A stretch of DNA of 9,998 nucleotides from JAYTXL01 sp043742955 (GCA_043742955.1 JAYTXL010000397.1:1-9998); one strand, 5' to 3'; shown: positions 1-6,148, numbered from the stretch's first letter. The notes: generated from the sequence alone by a model not told the origin. Numbers and translations are program-made.

Positions 1-13
1 CACCAGGACGGTA

Positions 14-83
14 GGAGCGCCGATCTCCGAACGGCCCGTTTCAGATGACTTTCCAATCAGGCCGTGCCGGAGGCCGGCGCTCC
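14..83. repeat. Inverted repeat at the left edge, possible dispersed palindromic element
   Basis: GGAGCGCCG at 14-22 is the exact reverse complement of CGGCGCTCC at 75-83, separated by 52 bases. Further short complementary pieces (GGAG/CTCC, GGCC) lie between the arms. There is no open reading frame here. The composition (GTAGGAGCGCCG... and ...GGCCGGCGCTCC) resembles dispersed GC-rich palindromes that I associate with verrucomicrobial genomes, but this was not checked. It may also be the end of something that begins left of the window. Confidence 0.4.
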
Positions 84-112
84 GGTCTGTGGCTTGAACG
101 TATCTCTTGTCG

Positions 113-139
113 CAAAACGCCTGAGAAACCGGCGTTTTG
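113..139. repeat. Perfect 9-bp stem-loop upstream of the first RRM gene
   Basis: CAAAACGCC (113-121) and GGCGTTTTG (131-139) form a perfect 9-bp inverted repeat with a 9-nt spacer. No T tract follows on the plus strand, so it is not a classical plus-strand intrinsic terminator. It sits about 60 nt before the conserved leader and could be an operator, the end of an upstream transcript, or part of a dispersed repeat. The sequence does not decide between these. The rest of 1-195 shows no coding potential that I trust. Confidence 0.4.
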
Positions 140-201
140 AAGATAGTTAAGAATAAAGTTTGCTATCGCGGCGGAATAGTTCAGCTTAACGGCTCCTGTT
201 C

Positions 202-325
202 GATAGCTTGTCTCTTTCAAGGCATGGTGAATCCTCAGTTGAACTCAGTTCAGTGATGATTTTAGACCCGATAATCGGGAACAGTCTGGCGAAAGCAACG
301 GTTAGTTTGGGCAGAAAAACATCAC
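202..325 (+). promoter_or_regulatory. Conserved structured leader (5' UTR) of RRM gene, copy A
   Basis: This 124-nt leader runs up to the ATG of the first RRM gene and is repeated before the second RRM gene (4187-4308). The block 202-289 aligns without gaps to 4187-4274, with about 78 of 88 bases identical by eye. Similarity extends a few bases further upstream (CTGTT at 196-200) and is interrupted only in the last 35 nt. Two perfect hairpins are visible: TGAAC-TCA-GTTCA at 240-252, and CCCGA-TAA-TCGGG at 267-279, which can extend to 6 bp. In the other copy the stems are unchanged and only loop bases differ. No clear Shine-Dalgarno precedes the ATG; the context is AACATCAC-ATG in both copies. 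Inference: a cis-acting RNA that controls RRM translation or mRNA stability, possibly by feedback or temperature. Confidence 0.65.
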
Positions 326-658
326 ATGAGTAATAAACTGTTTGTTGGGAATCTTTCCTTCAACACCACCGAAACCCAATTGCGCGATGCGTTCTCCGCT
401 CACGGCGTCGTTGCCGAAGTCAATTTGATGATGGACCGTGAAACCGGTCGTCCTCGTGGCTTTGGTTTCGTCACGATGAACTCGGCCGCGGAAGCGCAGT
501 CGGCCATCGAAGGCTTGAATGGCAAGTCGGTTGACGGGCGCGACCTCACGGTCAACGTGGCCAAGCCCCGCGAAGAGCGTCCGGCTGGCGGCGGCGGCGG
601 CGGCGGACGTCGGGAATACGGCGGCGGCGGCGGCGGGGGCGGTCGTAATCGCTATTAA
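326..658 (+). CDS. RRM-domain RNA-binding protein with glycine-rich tail (copy A)
   Basis: This is a 110-residue single-RRM protein of the cyanobacterial Rbp type, predicted to bind single-stranded RNA in the cytoplasm as a chaperone or stability factor. RNP2 is LFVGNL at residues 5-10 and RNP1 is RGFGFVTM at 44-51. The aromatic residues expected to stack on RNA (F6, F46, F48) are present; the last RNP1 position is Met instead of the usual aromatic. The RRM ends near residue 84 and is followed by a tail of two poly-Gly runs around RREYGG, ending in RNRY. The ATG is preferred because homology to the paralog at 4309 begins exactly there, and the DNA upstream is a conserved leader rather than coding sequence. 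The gene has its own terminator just downstream. About 67 of the first 85 residues match the paralog. Related cyanobacterial proteins are often cold-induced; that role is inferred here. Confidence 0.93.
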   Translation: MSNKLFVGNLSFNTTETQLRDAFSAHGVVAEVNLMMDRETGRPRGFGFVTMNSAAEAQSAIEGLNGKSVDGRDLTVNVAKPREERPAGGGGGGGRREYGGGGGGGGRNRY

Positions 659-677
659 TTCGTAGCTTTCACAAAGT

Positions 678-710
678 CGAGGCTCGGGTTAACCGGGCCT
701 CGGCTTTTTT
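678..710 (+). terminator. Intrinsic terminator after RRM gene A
   Basis: A 10-bp stem (678-687 with 693-702, one U-G pair) has loop GTTAA and is followed by GCTTTTTT at 703-710. It lies 20 nt past the RRM stop codon, so the RRM mRNA is probably mostly separate from infA and the helicase downstream. The stem core CGAGGC...GCCTCG recurs in the terminator after the paralogous RRM gene. Confidence 0.9.
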
Positions 711-762
711 GTTCCATCCACCAAGTTTGTCTCCGCGTCTATTGTTCCCAGATTTCCGAACC

Positions 763-999
763 ATGAAGAACTCGCCTACATCCACCAAAGAAGGCCACAT
801 CGAAGTTGAAGGTTGCGTCACCACTGTTCTGCCCGGAACGATGTTTCGGGTGCAGCTCAGCAACAAGCATCTCGTGCTGGCCACCATCTGCGGCAAAATG
901 CGCAAGCGATGGGTGCGTCTCGCGGTGGGTGATCGCGTCAAGATGGAGATGTCTCCCTACGATCTCGACAAAGCCCGCATTGTCTGGCGCCTGAACTGA
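763..999 (+). CDS. infA: Translation initiation factor IF-1
   Basis: This is a 78-residue S1-like OB-fold protein that binds the A site of the 30S subunit during translation initiation. It follows the E. coli IF-1 pattern closely: IEVEGCV near residue 13, LPGTMFRVQL, a central ISGKMRK-equivalent (ICGKMRKRWVRL), VGDRVKMEMSPYDL and the terminal ARIVWR. The start is the ATG at 763, which gives the expected short N-terminus (MKNSPTSTKEG). An in-frame ATG at 709 would add 18 residues and start inside the terminator's T tract, so it is unlikely. The gene lies between the RRM terminator and an RhlE-like helicase 52 nt downstream, and is probably co-transcribed with the helicase. No IF-1 lies at the equivalent position in the second module (4729-4861). 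Bacteria with several IF-1 genes exist, so this need not be the only copy in the genome. Confidence 0.93.
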   Translation: MKNSPTSTKEGHIEVEGCVTTVLPGTMFRVQLSNKHLVLATICGKMRKRWVRLAVGDRVKMEMSPYDLDKARIVWRLN

Positions 1000-1051
1000 A
1001 GTACCAGCGGAACGTCACTCGACTCCTCCCGCTGAAGATTTTTTCCCTCCC

Positions 1052-2311
1052 ATGCCCTTCCGATCCCTTGGCCTTCCGGCCCCCATTCTCCAAGCGGTGC
1101 AGGAATCCGGTTACACGGAACCTACTCCCATCCAAGCCGCCGCCATCCCGCAGATTCTTGCCGGCCATGACCTGATTGGCATAGCGCAAACTGGAACCGG
1201 CAAAACCGCCGCGTTCACCCTGCCAATTCTGGCGATGCTTTCTGGCCAAACCGTTGCCGGTTCCCGCCGGCCTGTTCGAGCCTTGGTAGTTGCTCCGACG
1301 CGTGAACTCGTGGTCCAGATCGAGGAAAACATCCGGGCTTACGGCAAACATCTCTCGCTGCGCATCGCGACAGTGTTCGGCGGAGTCGGCGAGCGTCCGC
1401 AAATTGAGGCCTTGCGCTCCGGGGTGGATGTCGTCGTGGCCACGCCAGGTCGGCTCCTCGACTTGATGGGGCAGCGCCACGGTGATTTTTCAGGGTTGCA
1501 GTTCCTCGTCCTGGACGAAGCCGACCGCATGCTCGACATGGGATTTCTGCCCCCGATTCGCCAGATCGTTCGCGCGATTCCATCGAAGCGCCAGACCCTG
1601 CTGTTCTCCGCCACCTTGTCGCGGGAAATTGAAAGCCTGACCCACGAATTTCAACGCTCTCCGAAAATCGTGCAGATCGGGCGCCGCTCGAATCCAGCGG
1701 AGACCGTCACGCAACTGATCTACGAAGTCCCCAAGCACCTTAAACCGGCGCTGCTCGCCCATCTCTTGCGCGATCCAAGTCTAAACATGGTGCTGGTGTT
1801 TTCGCGGATGAAGCACGGGGCCGATCGCATCGCTCGCCACCTCGAAAGCAAGGGGATTAAGACGGCCACGCTCCATTCGAATCGTTCGCAGAACCAGCGT
1901 CTGCGGGCCCTGAAGGATTTCAAGTCGGGAGCCGTGCGAGTGCTGGTCGCTACCGATATTGCGGCACGGGGCATCGACGTGGACGGCATTTCGCACGTTG
2001 TGAATTATGATTTTCCCATGCACTCGGAAGACTATGTTCACCGTATCGGACGCACCGGTCGGGCGCACGCGGTGGGTGATGCCATCAGCTTTGTGACGCC
2101 GGAGGACCAGGGGACGCTGCGATCGCTTGAACGGTTTATTGGACGCGGCATTGTGCGGAAACGGGCCGAAGGATTTGACTACAATGCGGCCGCGCCTGTC
2201 GGCGAAGCCAGCTCTGGCGAACGCCGTTTTCAACGTCCGCCGTCGCCCCGACAAGGGCAGGGGCGGCTAAGCTCAGGCGGAAACGAACGTGGCCGTCGTT
2301 GGGGTCGGTGA
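1052..2311 (+). CDS. rhlE: RhlE-like DEAD-box ATP-dependent RNA helicase (copy A)
   Basis: This 419-residue helicase unwinds short RNA duplexes with ATP, typically in ribosome assembly, RNA decay or cold adaptation. All core motifs are present: F3 plus YTEPTPIQ (Q motif, 21-28), AQTGTGKT (motif I, 45-52), PTREL (Ia, 82-86), TPGR (Ib, 131-134), DEAD (II, 155-158), SAT (III, 186-188), LVFSRMKHGADRIA (IV region, 248-261), ATDIAARGID (V, 300-309) and HRIGRTGR (VI, 330-337). The MxFxSLGL-type start and the KHGA, FKSG and VNYDFP segments are RhlE-like. The tail after about residue 375 is basic, low-complexity and divergent, as usual for these enzymes. The start ATG has no obvious Shine-Dalgarno, but the start is conserved in the paralog at 4862. 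It probably shares a transcript with infA. The two helicases are highly similar through about residue 380. Confidence 0.95.
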   Translation: MPFRSLGLPAPILQAVQESGYTEPTPIQAAAIPQILAGHDLIGIAQTGTGKTAAFTLPILAMLSGQTVAGSRRPVRALVVAPTRELVVQIEENIRAYGKHLSLRIATVFGGVGERPQIEALRSGVDVVVATPGRLLDLMGQRHGDFSGLQFLVLDEADRMLDMGFLPPIRQIVRAIPSKRQTLLFSATLSREIESLTHEFQRSPKIVQIGRRSNPAETVTQLIYEVPKHLKPALLAHLLRDPSLNMVLVFSRMKHGADRIARHLESKGIKTATLHSNRSQNQRLRALKDFKSGAVRVLVATDIAARGIDVDGISHVVNYDFPMHSEDYVHRIGRTGRAHAVGDAISFVTPEDQGTLRSLERFIGRGIVRKRAEGFDYNAAAPVGEASSGERRFQRPPSPRQGQGRLSSGGNERGRRWGR

Positions 2312-2512
2312 ACCTCTTTTCCGGTCGTCGGCTTTGCTGGGTTACGAGATGTCGGTATTCCCGAGAGAACGCTCGTGCTGCGGATCGGCCAGAATTGAAG
2401 GATTGATTCGGAAGTCTTCTAACCTACAAGCTTCATTCATCGGCGACTTCATTCCTCAAGTCATGAGAATCGGATAGAATAAAGGATTCCCCGCGATTGA
2501 TTCCTTGAGACC
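2312..2512. other. Intergenic spacer between helicase A and rnhA
   Basis: The 201-nt spacer has no convincing gene. TAGAAT at 2475-2480 could be a -10 element for rnhA, but no good -35 lies at the right distance, so no promoter is called. No strong T-tailed hairpin follows the helicase stop codon, so read-through into rnhA is possible. Confidence 0.4.
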
Positions 2513-3040
2513 ATGCAAACAGTGGTGATTCATTCCGATGGCGCCTGCCACGGAAACCCCGGACCGGGCGGTTGGGCGGCGATTCTTTCCTGCGGGCCGC
2601 ATACGCGGGAATTGACGGGCGCGGTTTGCGCCACCACTAACAACCGGATGGAATTGCAGGCTGCCATTGAAGCGTTTACCGCCTTGAAAAAACCGTGCGT
2701 GGTGGAATTCCATACTGATTCGAATTATCTCAATAATGGCGTGACCACCTGGCTGGCGGGATGGAAGCGAAATGGTTGGCGAACCAAGGCAAAGACCCCG
2801 GTCAAGAACGCCGACCTTTGGTGCCAATTGGATTCTGTGGTGACACCCCACCGCGTGACCTGGCACTGGGTCAAAGGACACGCGGGGCATCAGGGTAATG
2901 AACGGTGCGACCGACTCGCGACGGAATCCATCGAAGCGCTGGAACGACAATACTCCCGTGAGCAGTTGAAGGCGTCGTTGCAGGATTTTAATCAGAGCTT
3001 GGGTTCATCCGCTTCCGGTGACCTGATTTCCCTTGTCTGA
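2513..3040 (+). CDS. rnhA: Ribonuclease HI
   Basis: This is a 175-residue type 1 RNase H, which cleaves the RNA strand of RNA-DNA hybrids (primer and R-loop removal) using two metal ions. The catalytic carboxylates are visible as D9 (HSDGACHGNPGPGG), E47 (NNRMEL), D69 (HTDSNYL) and D133 (NERCDRLA). The His corresponding to E. coli H124 is H123 in VKGHAGH. The basic handle helix is present (WKRNGWRTKAKTPVKNADLW). The length matches the bacterial family plus a roughly 20-residue tail ending in SLGSSASGDLISLV that is not part of the fold. The start ATG gives the expected short first strand. A receiver-domain reading frame begins at or just after its stop codon. R-loop removal fits a cluster of RNA-handling genes, though co-regulation is inferred. 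Confidence 0.95.
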   Translation: MQTVVIHSDGACHGNPGPGGWAAILSCGPHTRELTGAVCATTNNRMELQAAIEAFTALKKPCVVEFHTDSNYLNNGVTTWLAGWKRNGWRTKAKTPVKNADLWCQLDSVVTPHRVTWHWVKGHAGHQGNERCDRLATESIEALERQYSREQLKASLQDFNQSLGSSASGDLISLV

Positions 3041-3155
3041 TTGGTTTCGCCCCCGACTGGCGTTACTCGATTCATCCAATCGCCGTTGGTTTTACGGGAT
3101 TTTCCAGGAAAACTTCGACGAGTGCCTCATGGACTGGCATCCGGGGCGAAGAAGT

Positions 3156-3764
3156 ATGAGAGTTTTTCCACTAAAGTCCGGAGAAACCCTGTCGATCAAC
3201 CATCTGGCGAAGAATTGCCGCAAATATATGTCTCCAGTCATCTTTTTCATTGGCGTCGGGTTTGCAGGCTTGGTGTTCGTGACCTGGGCTCAAGCCCGCA
3301 TGAATCAGCTACAGGACCCATTTGACGACGGAAGTATCAATCCACGACAGAAGGGGACTGAAGAAGGCGATGATTTTGAAGGGACCGCTGATGAGCGCAC
3401 CATATTTGTGGTGGATGACGATCCCGACCTCCTCGAGTTGGTTTCGGAGGCGTTAAAGCTTCACGGGTTCAATGTCAAAGGATACACGGATCCGGTTCGC
3501 GCGCTGGCCGAGTTCAACTGTCTCCACGGTGATGATGATATGCTGGTAACTGACTACCGCATGGCCCGCATGAACGGGGTGGAGCTGATCGACAATTGTA
3601 GGGCTGAATGTCCCGGTCTCCGTTCGGTCTTGATTTCCGGTGTTCCGGAAGAGGCCAAGAAGGCGGGAGAAGGCCACCATTCCGACGGAATCCTAGCCAA
3701 ACCATTCGCCGTTAGGGAGTTGGTGGAGTTGATAGAGACGACCCTCTCAGTGGCTCGAAACTAA
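3156..3764 (+). CDS. Receiver-domain (CheY-like) response regulator, possibly membrane-anchored
   Basis: The C-terminal ~120 residues are a complete receiver domain. Numbered from the ATG at 3156 (202 aa) they show the acidic pocket FVVDDDP (D87-D88), phospho-acceptor D133 in LVTDYRMARMNG, S161 in LISG and K182 in LAKPF. There is no DNA-binding or other output domain, so it is a single-domain regulator. Residues about 25-43 form one hydrophobic stretch (SPVIFFIGVGFAGLVFVTW), followed by an acidic linker. The start is uncertain. A TTG at 3033 overlapping the rnhA stop gives 243 aa, and the ATG at 3156 has GAAGAAG just upstream. The ATG at 3228 begins at the hydrophobic segment, and the ATG at 3300 leaves a purely soluble 154-aa protein. 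More positive charge before the segment than after would place the receiver outside the cytoplasm, which is unlikely to work, so the soluble form deserves weight. It probably forms an operon with rnhA. Confidence 0.75.
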   Translation: MRVFPLKSGETLSINHLAKNCRKYMSPVIFFIGVGFAGLVFVTWAQARMNQLQDPFDDGSINPRQKGTEEGDDFEGTADERTIFVVDDDPDLLELVSEALKLHGFNVKGYTDPVRALAEFNCLHGDDDMLVTDYRMARMNGVELIDNCRAECPGLRSVLISGVPEEAKKAGEGHHSDGILAKPFAVRELVELIETTLSVARN

Positions 3765-3858
3765 GTTTTACCCCTCGGGCGGCGTTTACCAGTCTCCAAC
3801 GTCGATCGATATCCGCCCATCGACTGCCCGCACCGCACCGGTCAGATTCCTTTATTCT

Positions 3859-4062
3859 TCACGGCGCCTTATCCTTAGTCGGAGCAGCCAGCACGGCGCC
3901 CTTGATCAATCGGCAGAAATCCTTCTTGGACACATGATGATGGACGCCTTCCCGGGTATTCAAGCGCGGGACGGCCTTGTATTCCACCTCAAGACGCTCC
4001 AAATGAACAATCCTCAGCAGTTGGTCGCCCTGTTGCCAAACCTGGCCTTGTTGCAATTTCAT
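3859..4062 (-). CDS. Small hypothetical protein, minus strand
   Basis: This is a 67-residue basic protein that I cannot assign to a named family. It starts MKLQQGQVWQQGDQLLRIV and contains LERLEVEYK, then TREGVHHHVSKKDFCRLIKGAVL. The alternation of strand-like segments and a basic C-terminal helix looks like a genuine small folded domain rather than a shadow, because no gene lies opposite. An in-frame ATG at 4092 would add ten residues (MHVSRPYRSL). Neither start has a good Shine-Dalgarno. The chosen ATG fits the likely domain boundary. It is transcribed toward the receiver gene and away from the second RRM module, so its promoter must lie in the ~125 nt shared with leader B. I have a vague recollection of similar short proteins in Verrucomicrobiota but could not check. 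Confidence 0.6.
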   Translation of the reverse strand: MKLQQGQVWQQGDQLLRIVHLERLEVEYKAVPRLNTREGVHHHVSKKDFCRLIKGAVLAAPTKDKAP

Positions 4063-4186
4063 AAGAGAACGGTAGGGCCTCGAAACGTGCATAGCGAGCG
4101 TGTTTGTCGTCCGTTGAGGCCTGCAAAAATCTTGAGAATGTTGGTTGCAATCTGACGGGAAATGCGCATTCTCGCCTCAGCTGTTA

Positions 4187-4308
4187 GATAGCTTGTCTCT
4201 TCCACGGCATGGAAAATCTTCAGGTGAACTCGGTTCAGTGATGATTTGAAACCCGATAGTCGGGAACAGTCTGGTAAGTGCAGTGTTAGTCGGACAGTCA
4301 AACATCAC
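4187..4308 (+). promoter_or_regulatory. Conserved structured leader (5' UTR) of RRM gene, copy B
   Basis: This is the second copy of the leader at 202-325. Hairpin 1 is TGAAC-TCG-GTTCA (4225-4237) and hairpin 2 is CCCGA-TAG-TCGGG (4252-4264). Compared with copy A, both stems are unchanged and one loop base differs in each. The first 15 nt (GATAGCTTGTCTCTT), GGCATGG, CAGTGATGATTT and GGGAACAGTCTGG are also shared. The last ~35 nt differ in sequence and by 2 nt in length before the shared AACATCAC-ATG. Upstream at 4161-4170 a 10-bp palindrome AATGCGCATT is present that copy A lacks. Confidence 0.65.
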
Positions 4309-4677
4309 ATGAGTACTAAATTGTTTGTGGGAAATCTTTCCTTCAATACCACCGAGAACGACCTTAATGACGCGTTTGCCGCGTTTGGCACGGTCACCGA
4401 GACCAACCTGATGATGGATCGCATGACCAATCGCCCCCGCGGCTTTGGTTTTGTGACCATGAGCAATGCGGACGAGGCGCAGAAAGCCATCGAAGGTTTG
4501 AACGGCAAAGAGATGGACGGGCGTGCGCTCACGGTTAACGTGGCCAAACCGCGCGAAGAGCGTTCGGGCGGCGGCGGCGGCGGCGGTCGTCGTGAATACG
4601 GCGGTGGCGGCGGTGGCGGTTACAGCGGCGGTGGTGGTGGTGGTGGTGGTGGTGGTGGTGGTCGCGGTCGCTACTAG
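4309..4677 (+). CDS. RRM-domain RNA-binding protein with glycine-rich tail (copy B)
   Basis: This 122-residue paralog of the protein at 326-658 has RNP2 LFVGNL (5-10) and RNP1 RGFGFVTM (44-51), with F6, F46 and F48 in place. The RRM covers residues 1-84. The tail is longer than in copy A: a Gly run, RREYGG, a second Gly run, YS, then twelve Gly and RGRY. The twelve-Gly run is encoded largely by eleven perfect GGT codons (4630-4662). A TTG 63 nt upstream would extend the frame, but that DNA is the conserved leader with its hairpins, so the ATG at 4309, matching copy A, is chosen. A strong terminator follows and then an RhlE-like helicase, as in copy A without infA. Most substitutions from copy A fall on expected surface positions (for example T17N, Q18D, S59K, S68E), so both copies look functional. 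Confidence 0.93.
   Translation: MSTKLFVGNLSFNTTENDLNDAFAAFGTVTETNLMMDRMTNRPRGFGFVTMSNADEAQKAIEGLNGKEMDGRALTVNVAKPREERSGGGGGGGRREYGGGGGGGYSGGGGGGGGGGGGRGRY
4630..4662 (+). repeat. (GGT)11 trinucleotide repeat in the RRM-B tail
   Basis: There are eleven perfect GGT units, encoding eleven consecutive glycines. Copy A has instead six GGC units at 587-604. A perfect in-frame trinucleotide tract of this length is prone to slippage, which would change tail length without breaking the frame. Confidence 0.9.
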
Positions 4678-4693
4678 TCAAACTTTTGCACGG

Positions 4694-4728
4694 ATCGAGG
4701 CCCGGTTCTGCCGGGCCTCGATTCTTTT
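4694..4728 (+). terminator. Intrinsic terminator after RRM gene B
   Basis: A perfect 12-bp stem, ATCGAGGCCCGG (4694-4705) with its complement at 4711-4722, has loop TTCTG and is followed by TCTTTT. It is related in sequence to the terminator after RRM A, which supports duplication of the whole leader-gene-terminator unit. It separates the RRM mRNA from the helicase at 4862. The spacer 4729-4861 holds no gene and no IF-1 remnant. Confidence 0.9.
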
Positions 4729-4861
4729 CCAGGCCGAACCAGATCAGTCGGTTCATGAGCGTGGCCGGTTTTTTAGCTCCGCTCACTGGCCGCAAAAAGT
4801 TTACCTCCCTCCCGATTTAATTCCCTTTCGTTGAGCACGTTTTTTCAGTCCTACTATTCTT

Positions 4862-6148
4862 ATGCCCTTTCGCGCCCTTGGTCTCGATCCTAGAATTCTG
4901 CAAGCCGTCCAAGAGGCCGGTTACGCGGAACCCACCCCCATTCAAATGGCGGCGATTCCGCCACTCCTGGCCGGGCAGGATTTGATCGGAATCGCCCAGA
5001 CGGGCACCGGCAAGACGGCGGCGTTCACGCTGCCCATGCTGACGAAGTTGGCCGGGATGATTACGGAAGGCAACCTGCCCGGCACGCGGGCGCTCGTGCT
5101 GGCGCCCACACGTGAACTCGTCCTCCAGATCGAGGAGAATGTGCGGGCATATGCGCGCCATCTGCCCCTGCGCGTGGCCACGGTGTTCGGCGGTGTGGGC
5201 GAACAGGCGCAGATCAATGCGCTGCGCGCCGGCACGCATCTCATTATTGCCTGCCCCGGCCGTCTGCTCGATTTGATGGGGCGCCGGTGTGCTGATTTTT
5301 CCCGACTGCAATACCTCGTGCTGGATGAGGCGGACCGGATGCTGGACATGGGTTTTCTCCCCTCCATCCGTCAGATCGTGAAAGCCCTGCCGCAGAAGCG
5401 TCAGACCCTCCTTTTTTCCGCCACCCTCTCGAAGGAAATCGAGGTGCTCACCCACGAGTTTCAGCGGGCTCCCAAGCTGGTGCAAATTGGCCGGCGGGCC
5501 AATCCGGCGGAGACGGTGACGCAGCTGGTGTATGAAGTGCCGAAGCATCTCAAGCCGACCCTGCTCCTGCATTTGCTGCGCGATCCGGGCATGGACATGG
5601 TGCTCGTTTTTTCGCGCATGAAGCACAGCGCGGATCGGATCGCGCGCAACCTGGAGCAGAAGGGCATCAAGACCGCGGCCCTGCATTCGAATCGCTCGCA
5701 GAATCAACGGTTGCGCGCCTTGAAGGATTTCAAATCCGGTGAAGTGCGGGTGCTGGTCGCAACCGATATCGCCGCGCGGGGCATCGACGTGGACGGCATT
5801 TCCCATGTGGTGAATTACGATTTTCCGATGCATTCCGAGGATTATGTCCATCGCATCGGCCGCACGGGCCGCGCCCACGCGGTGGGCGATGCGATCAGCT
5901 TCGTCACCCCGGAGGATCAGGGTGATCTGCGGGCGTTGGAGCGCTTTATTGGTCGCGGCATCGTGCGCAAGCGAGCCGAGGGATTTAATTACACCGCCGC
6001 CGCTCCGCCCGCCGAAGCCGCCCATGCGGAGCGTGGCCCTCAGGGTCCGCCGCGCCCGTCAGCGCGTCCCCGGCCTGCGTCGTTCGGCGGCCAGCACCGC
6101 TCCGGATCGCGCCCCCCGGGCCCGCGCCGTAGCTTCAATTCCCGCTGA
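4862..6148 (+). CDS. rhlE: RhlE-like DEAD-box ATP-dependent RNA helicase (copy B)
   Basis: This 428-residue paralog of the helicase at 1052-2311 has motifs at the same residue numbers: YAEPTPIQ (21-28), AQTGTGKT (45-52), PTREL (82-86), CPGR (131-134, Cys where copy A has Thr), DEAD (155-158), SAT (186-188), ATDIAARGID (300-309) and HRIGRTGR (330-337). The core aligns without obvious indels through about residue 380. The tail then diverges into a Pro/Arg/Gly/Ser-rich basic segment (GPPRPSARPRP..., ending PRRSFNSR) that probably binds RNA nonspecifically. Third codon positions are visibly more GC-rich than in copy A, so the duplication is not recent or the copies have evolved separately. The start MPFRALGL matches copy A; no Shine-Dalgarno is evident (context TTCTT-ATG). 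It follows the RRM-B terminator by 133 nt and needs its own promoter or read-through. The downstream neighbourhood is mobile-element debris. Confidence 0.95.
   Translation: MPFRALGLDPRILQAVQEAGYAEPTPIQMAAIPPLLAGQDLIGIAQTGTGKTAAFTLPMLTKLAGMITEGNLPGTRALVLAPTRELVLQIEENVRAYARHLPLRVATVFGGVGEQAQINALRAGTHLIIACPGRLLDLMGRRCADFSRLQYLVLDEADRMLDMGFLPSIRQIVKALPQKRQTLLFSATLSKEIEVLTHEFQRAPKLVQIGRRANPAETVTQLVYEVPKHLKPTLLLHLLRDPGMDMVLVFSRMKHSADRIARNLEQKGIKTAALHSNRSQNQRLRALKDFKSGEVRVLVATDIAARGIDVDGISHVVNYDFPMHSEDYVHRIGRTGRAHAVGDAISFVTPEDQGDLRALERFIGRGIVRKRAEGFNYTAAAPPAEAAHAERGPQGPPRPSARPRPASFGGQHRSGSRPPGPRRSFNSR

Noticed and set aside
256..333. Second upstream frame in leader A (ATG at 256 overlapping TGA, ending across the RRM start)
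   Set aside because: In leader B the matching ATG is followed at once by a stop (ATG ATT TGA), so it is not conserved.
4535..4795. Minus-strand frame with ten consecutive histidines
   Set aside because: It is the antisense reading of the GGT repeat in RRM B and not a metal-binding protein.
4817..6025. 402-codon open frame on the minus strand opposite helicase B
   Set aside because: It is exactly antisense to a fully motif-matched DEAD-box helicase, its composition is odd (His/Gln/Gly-rich), and similar antisense frames occur opposite helicase A. It is a GC-driven shadow.
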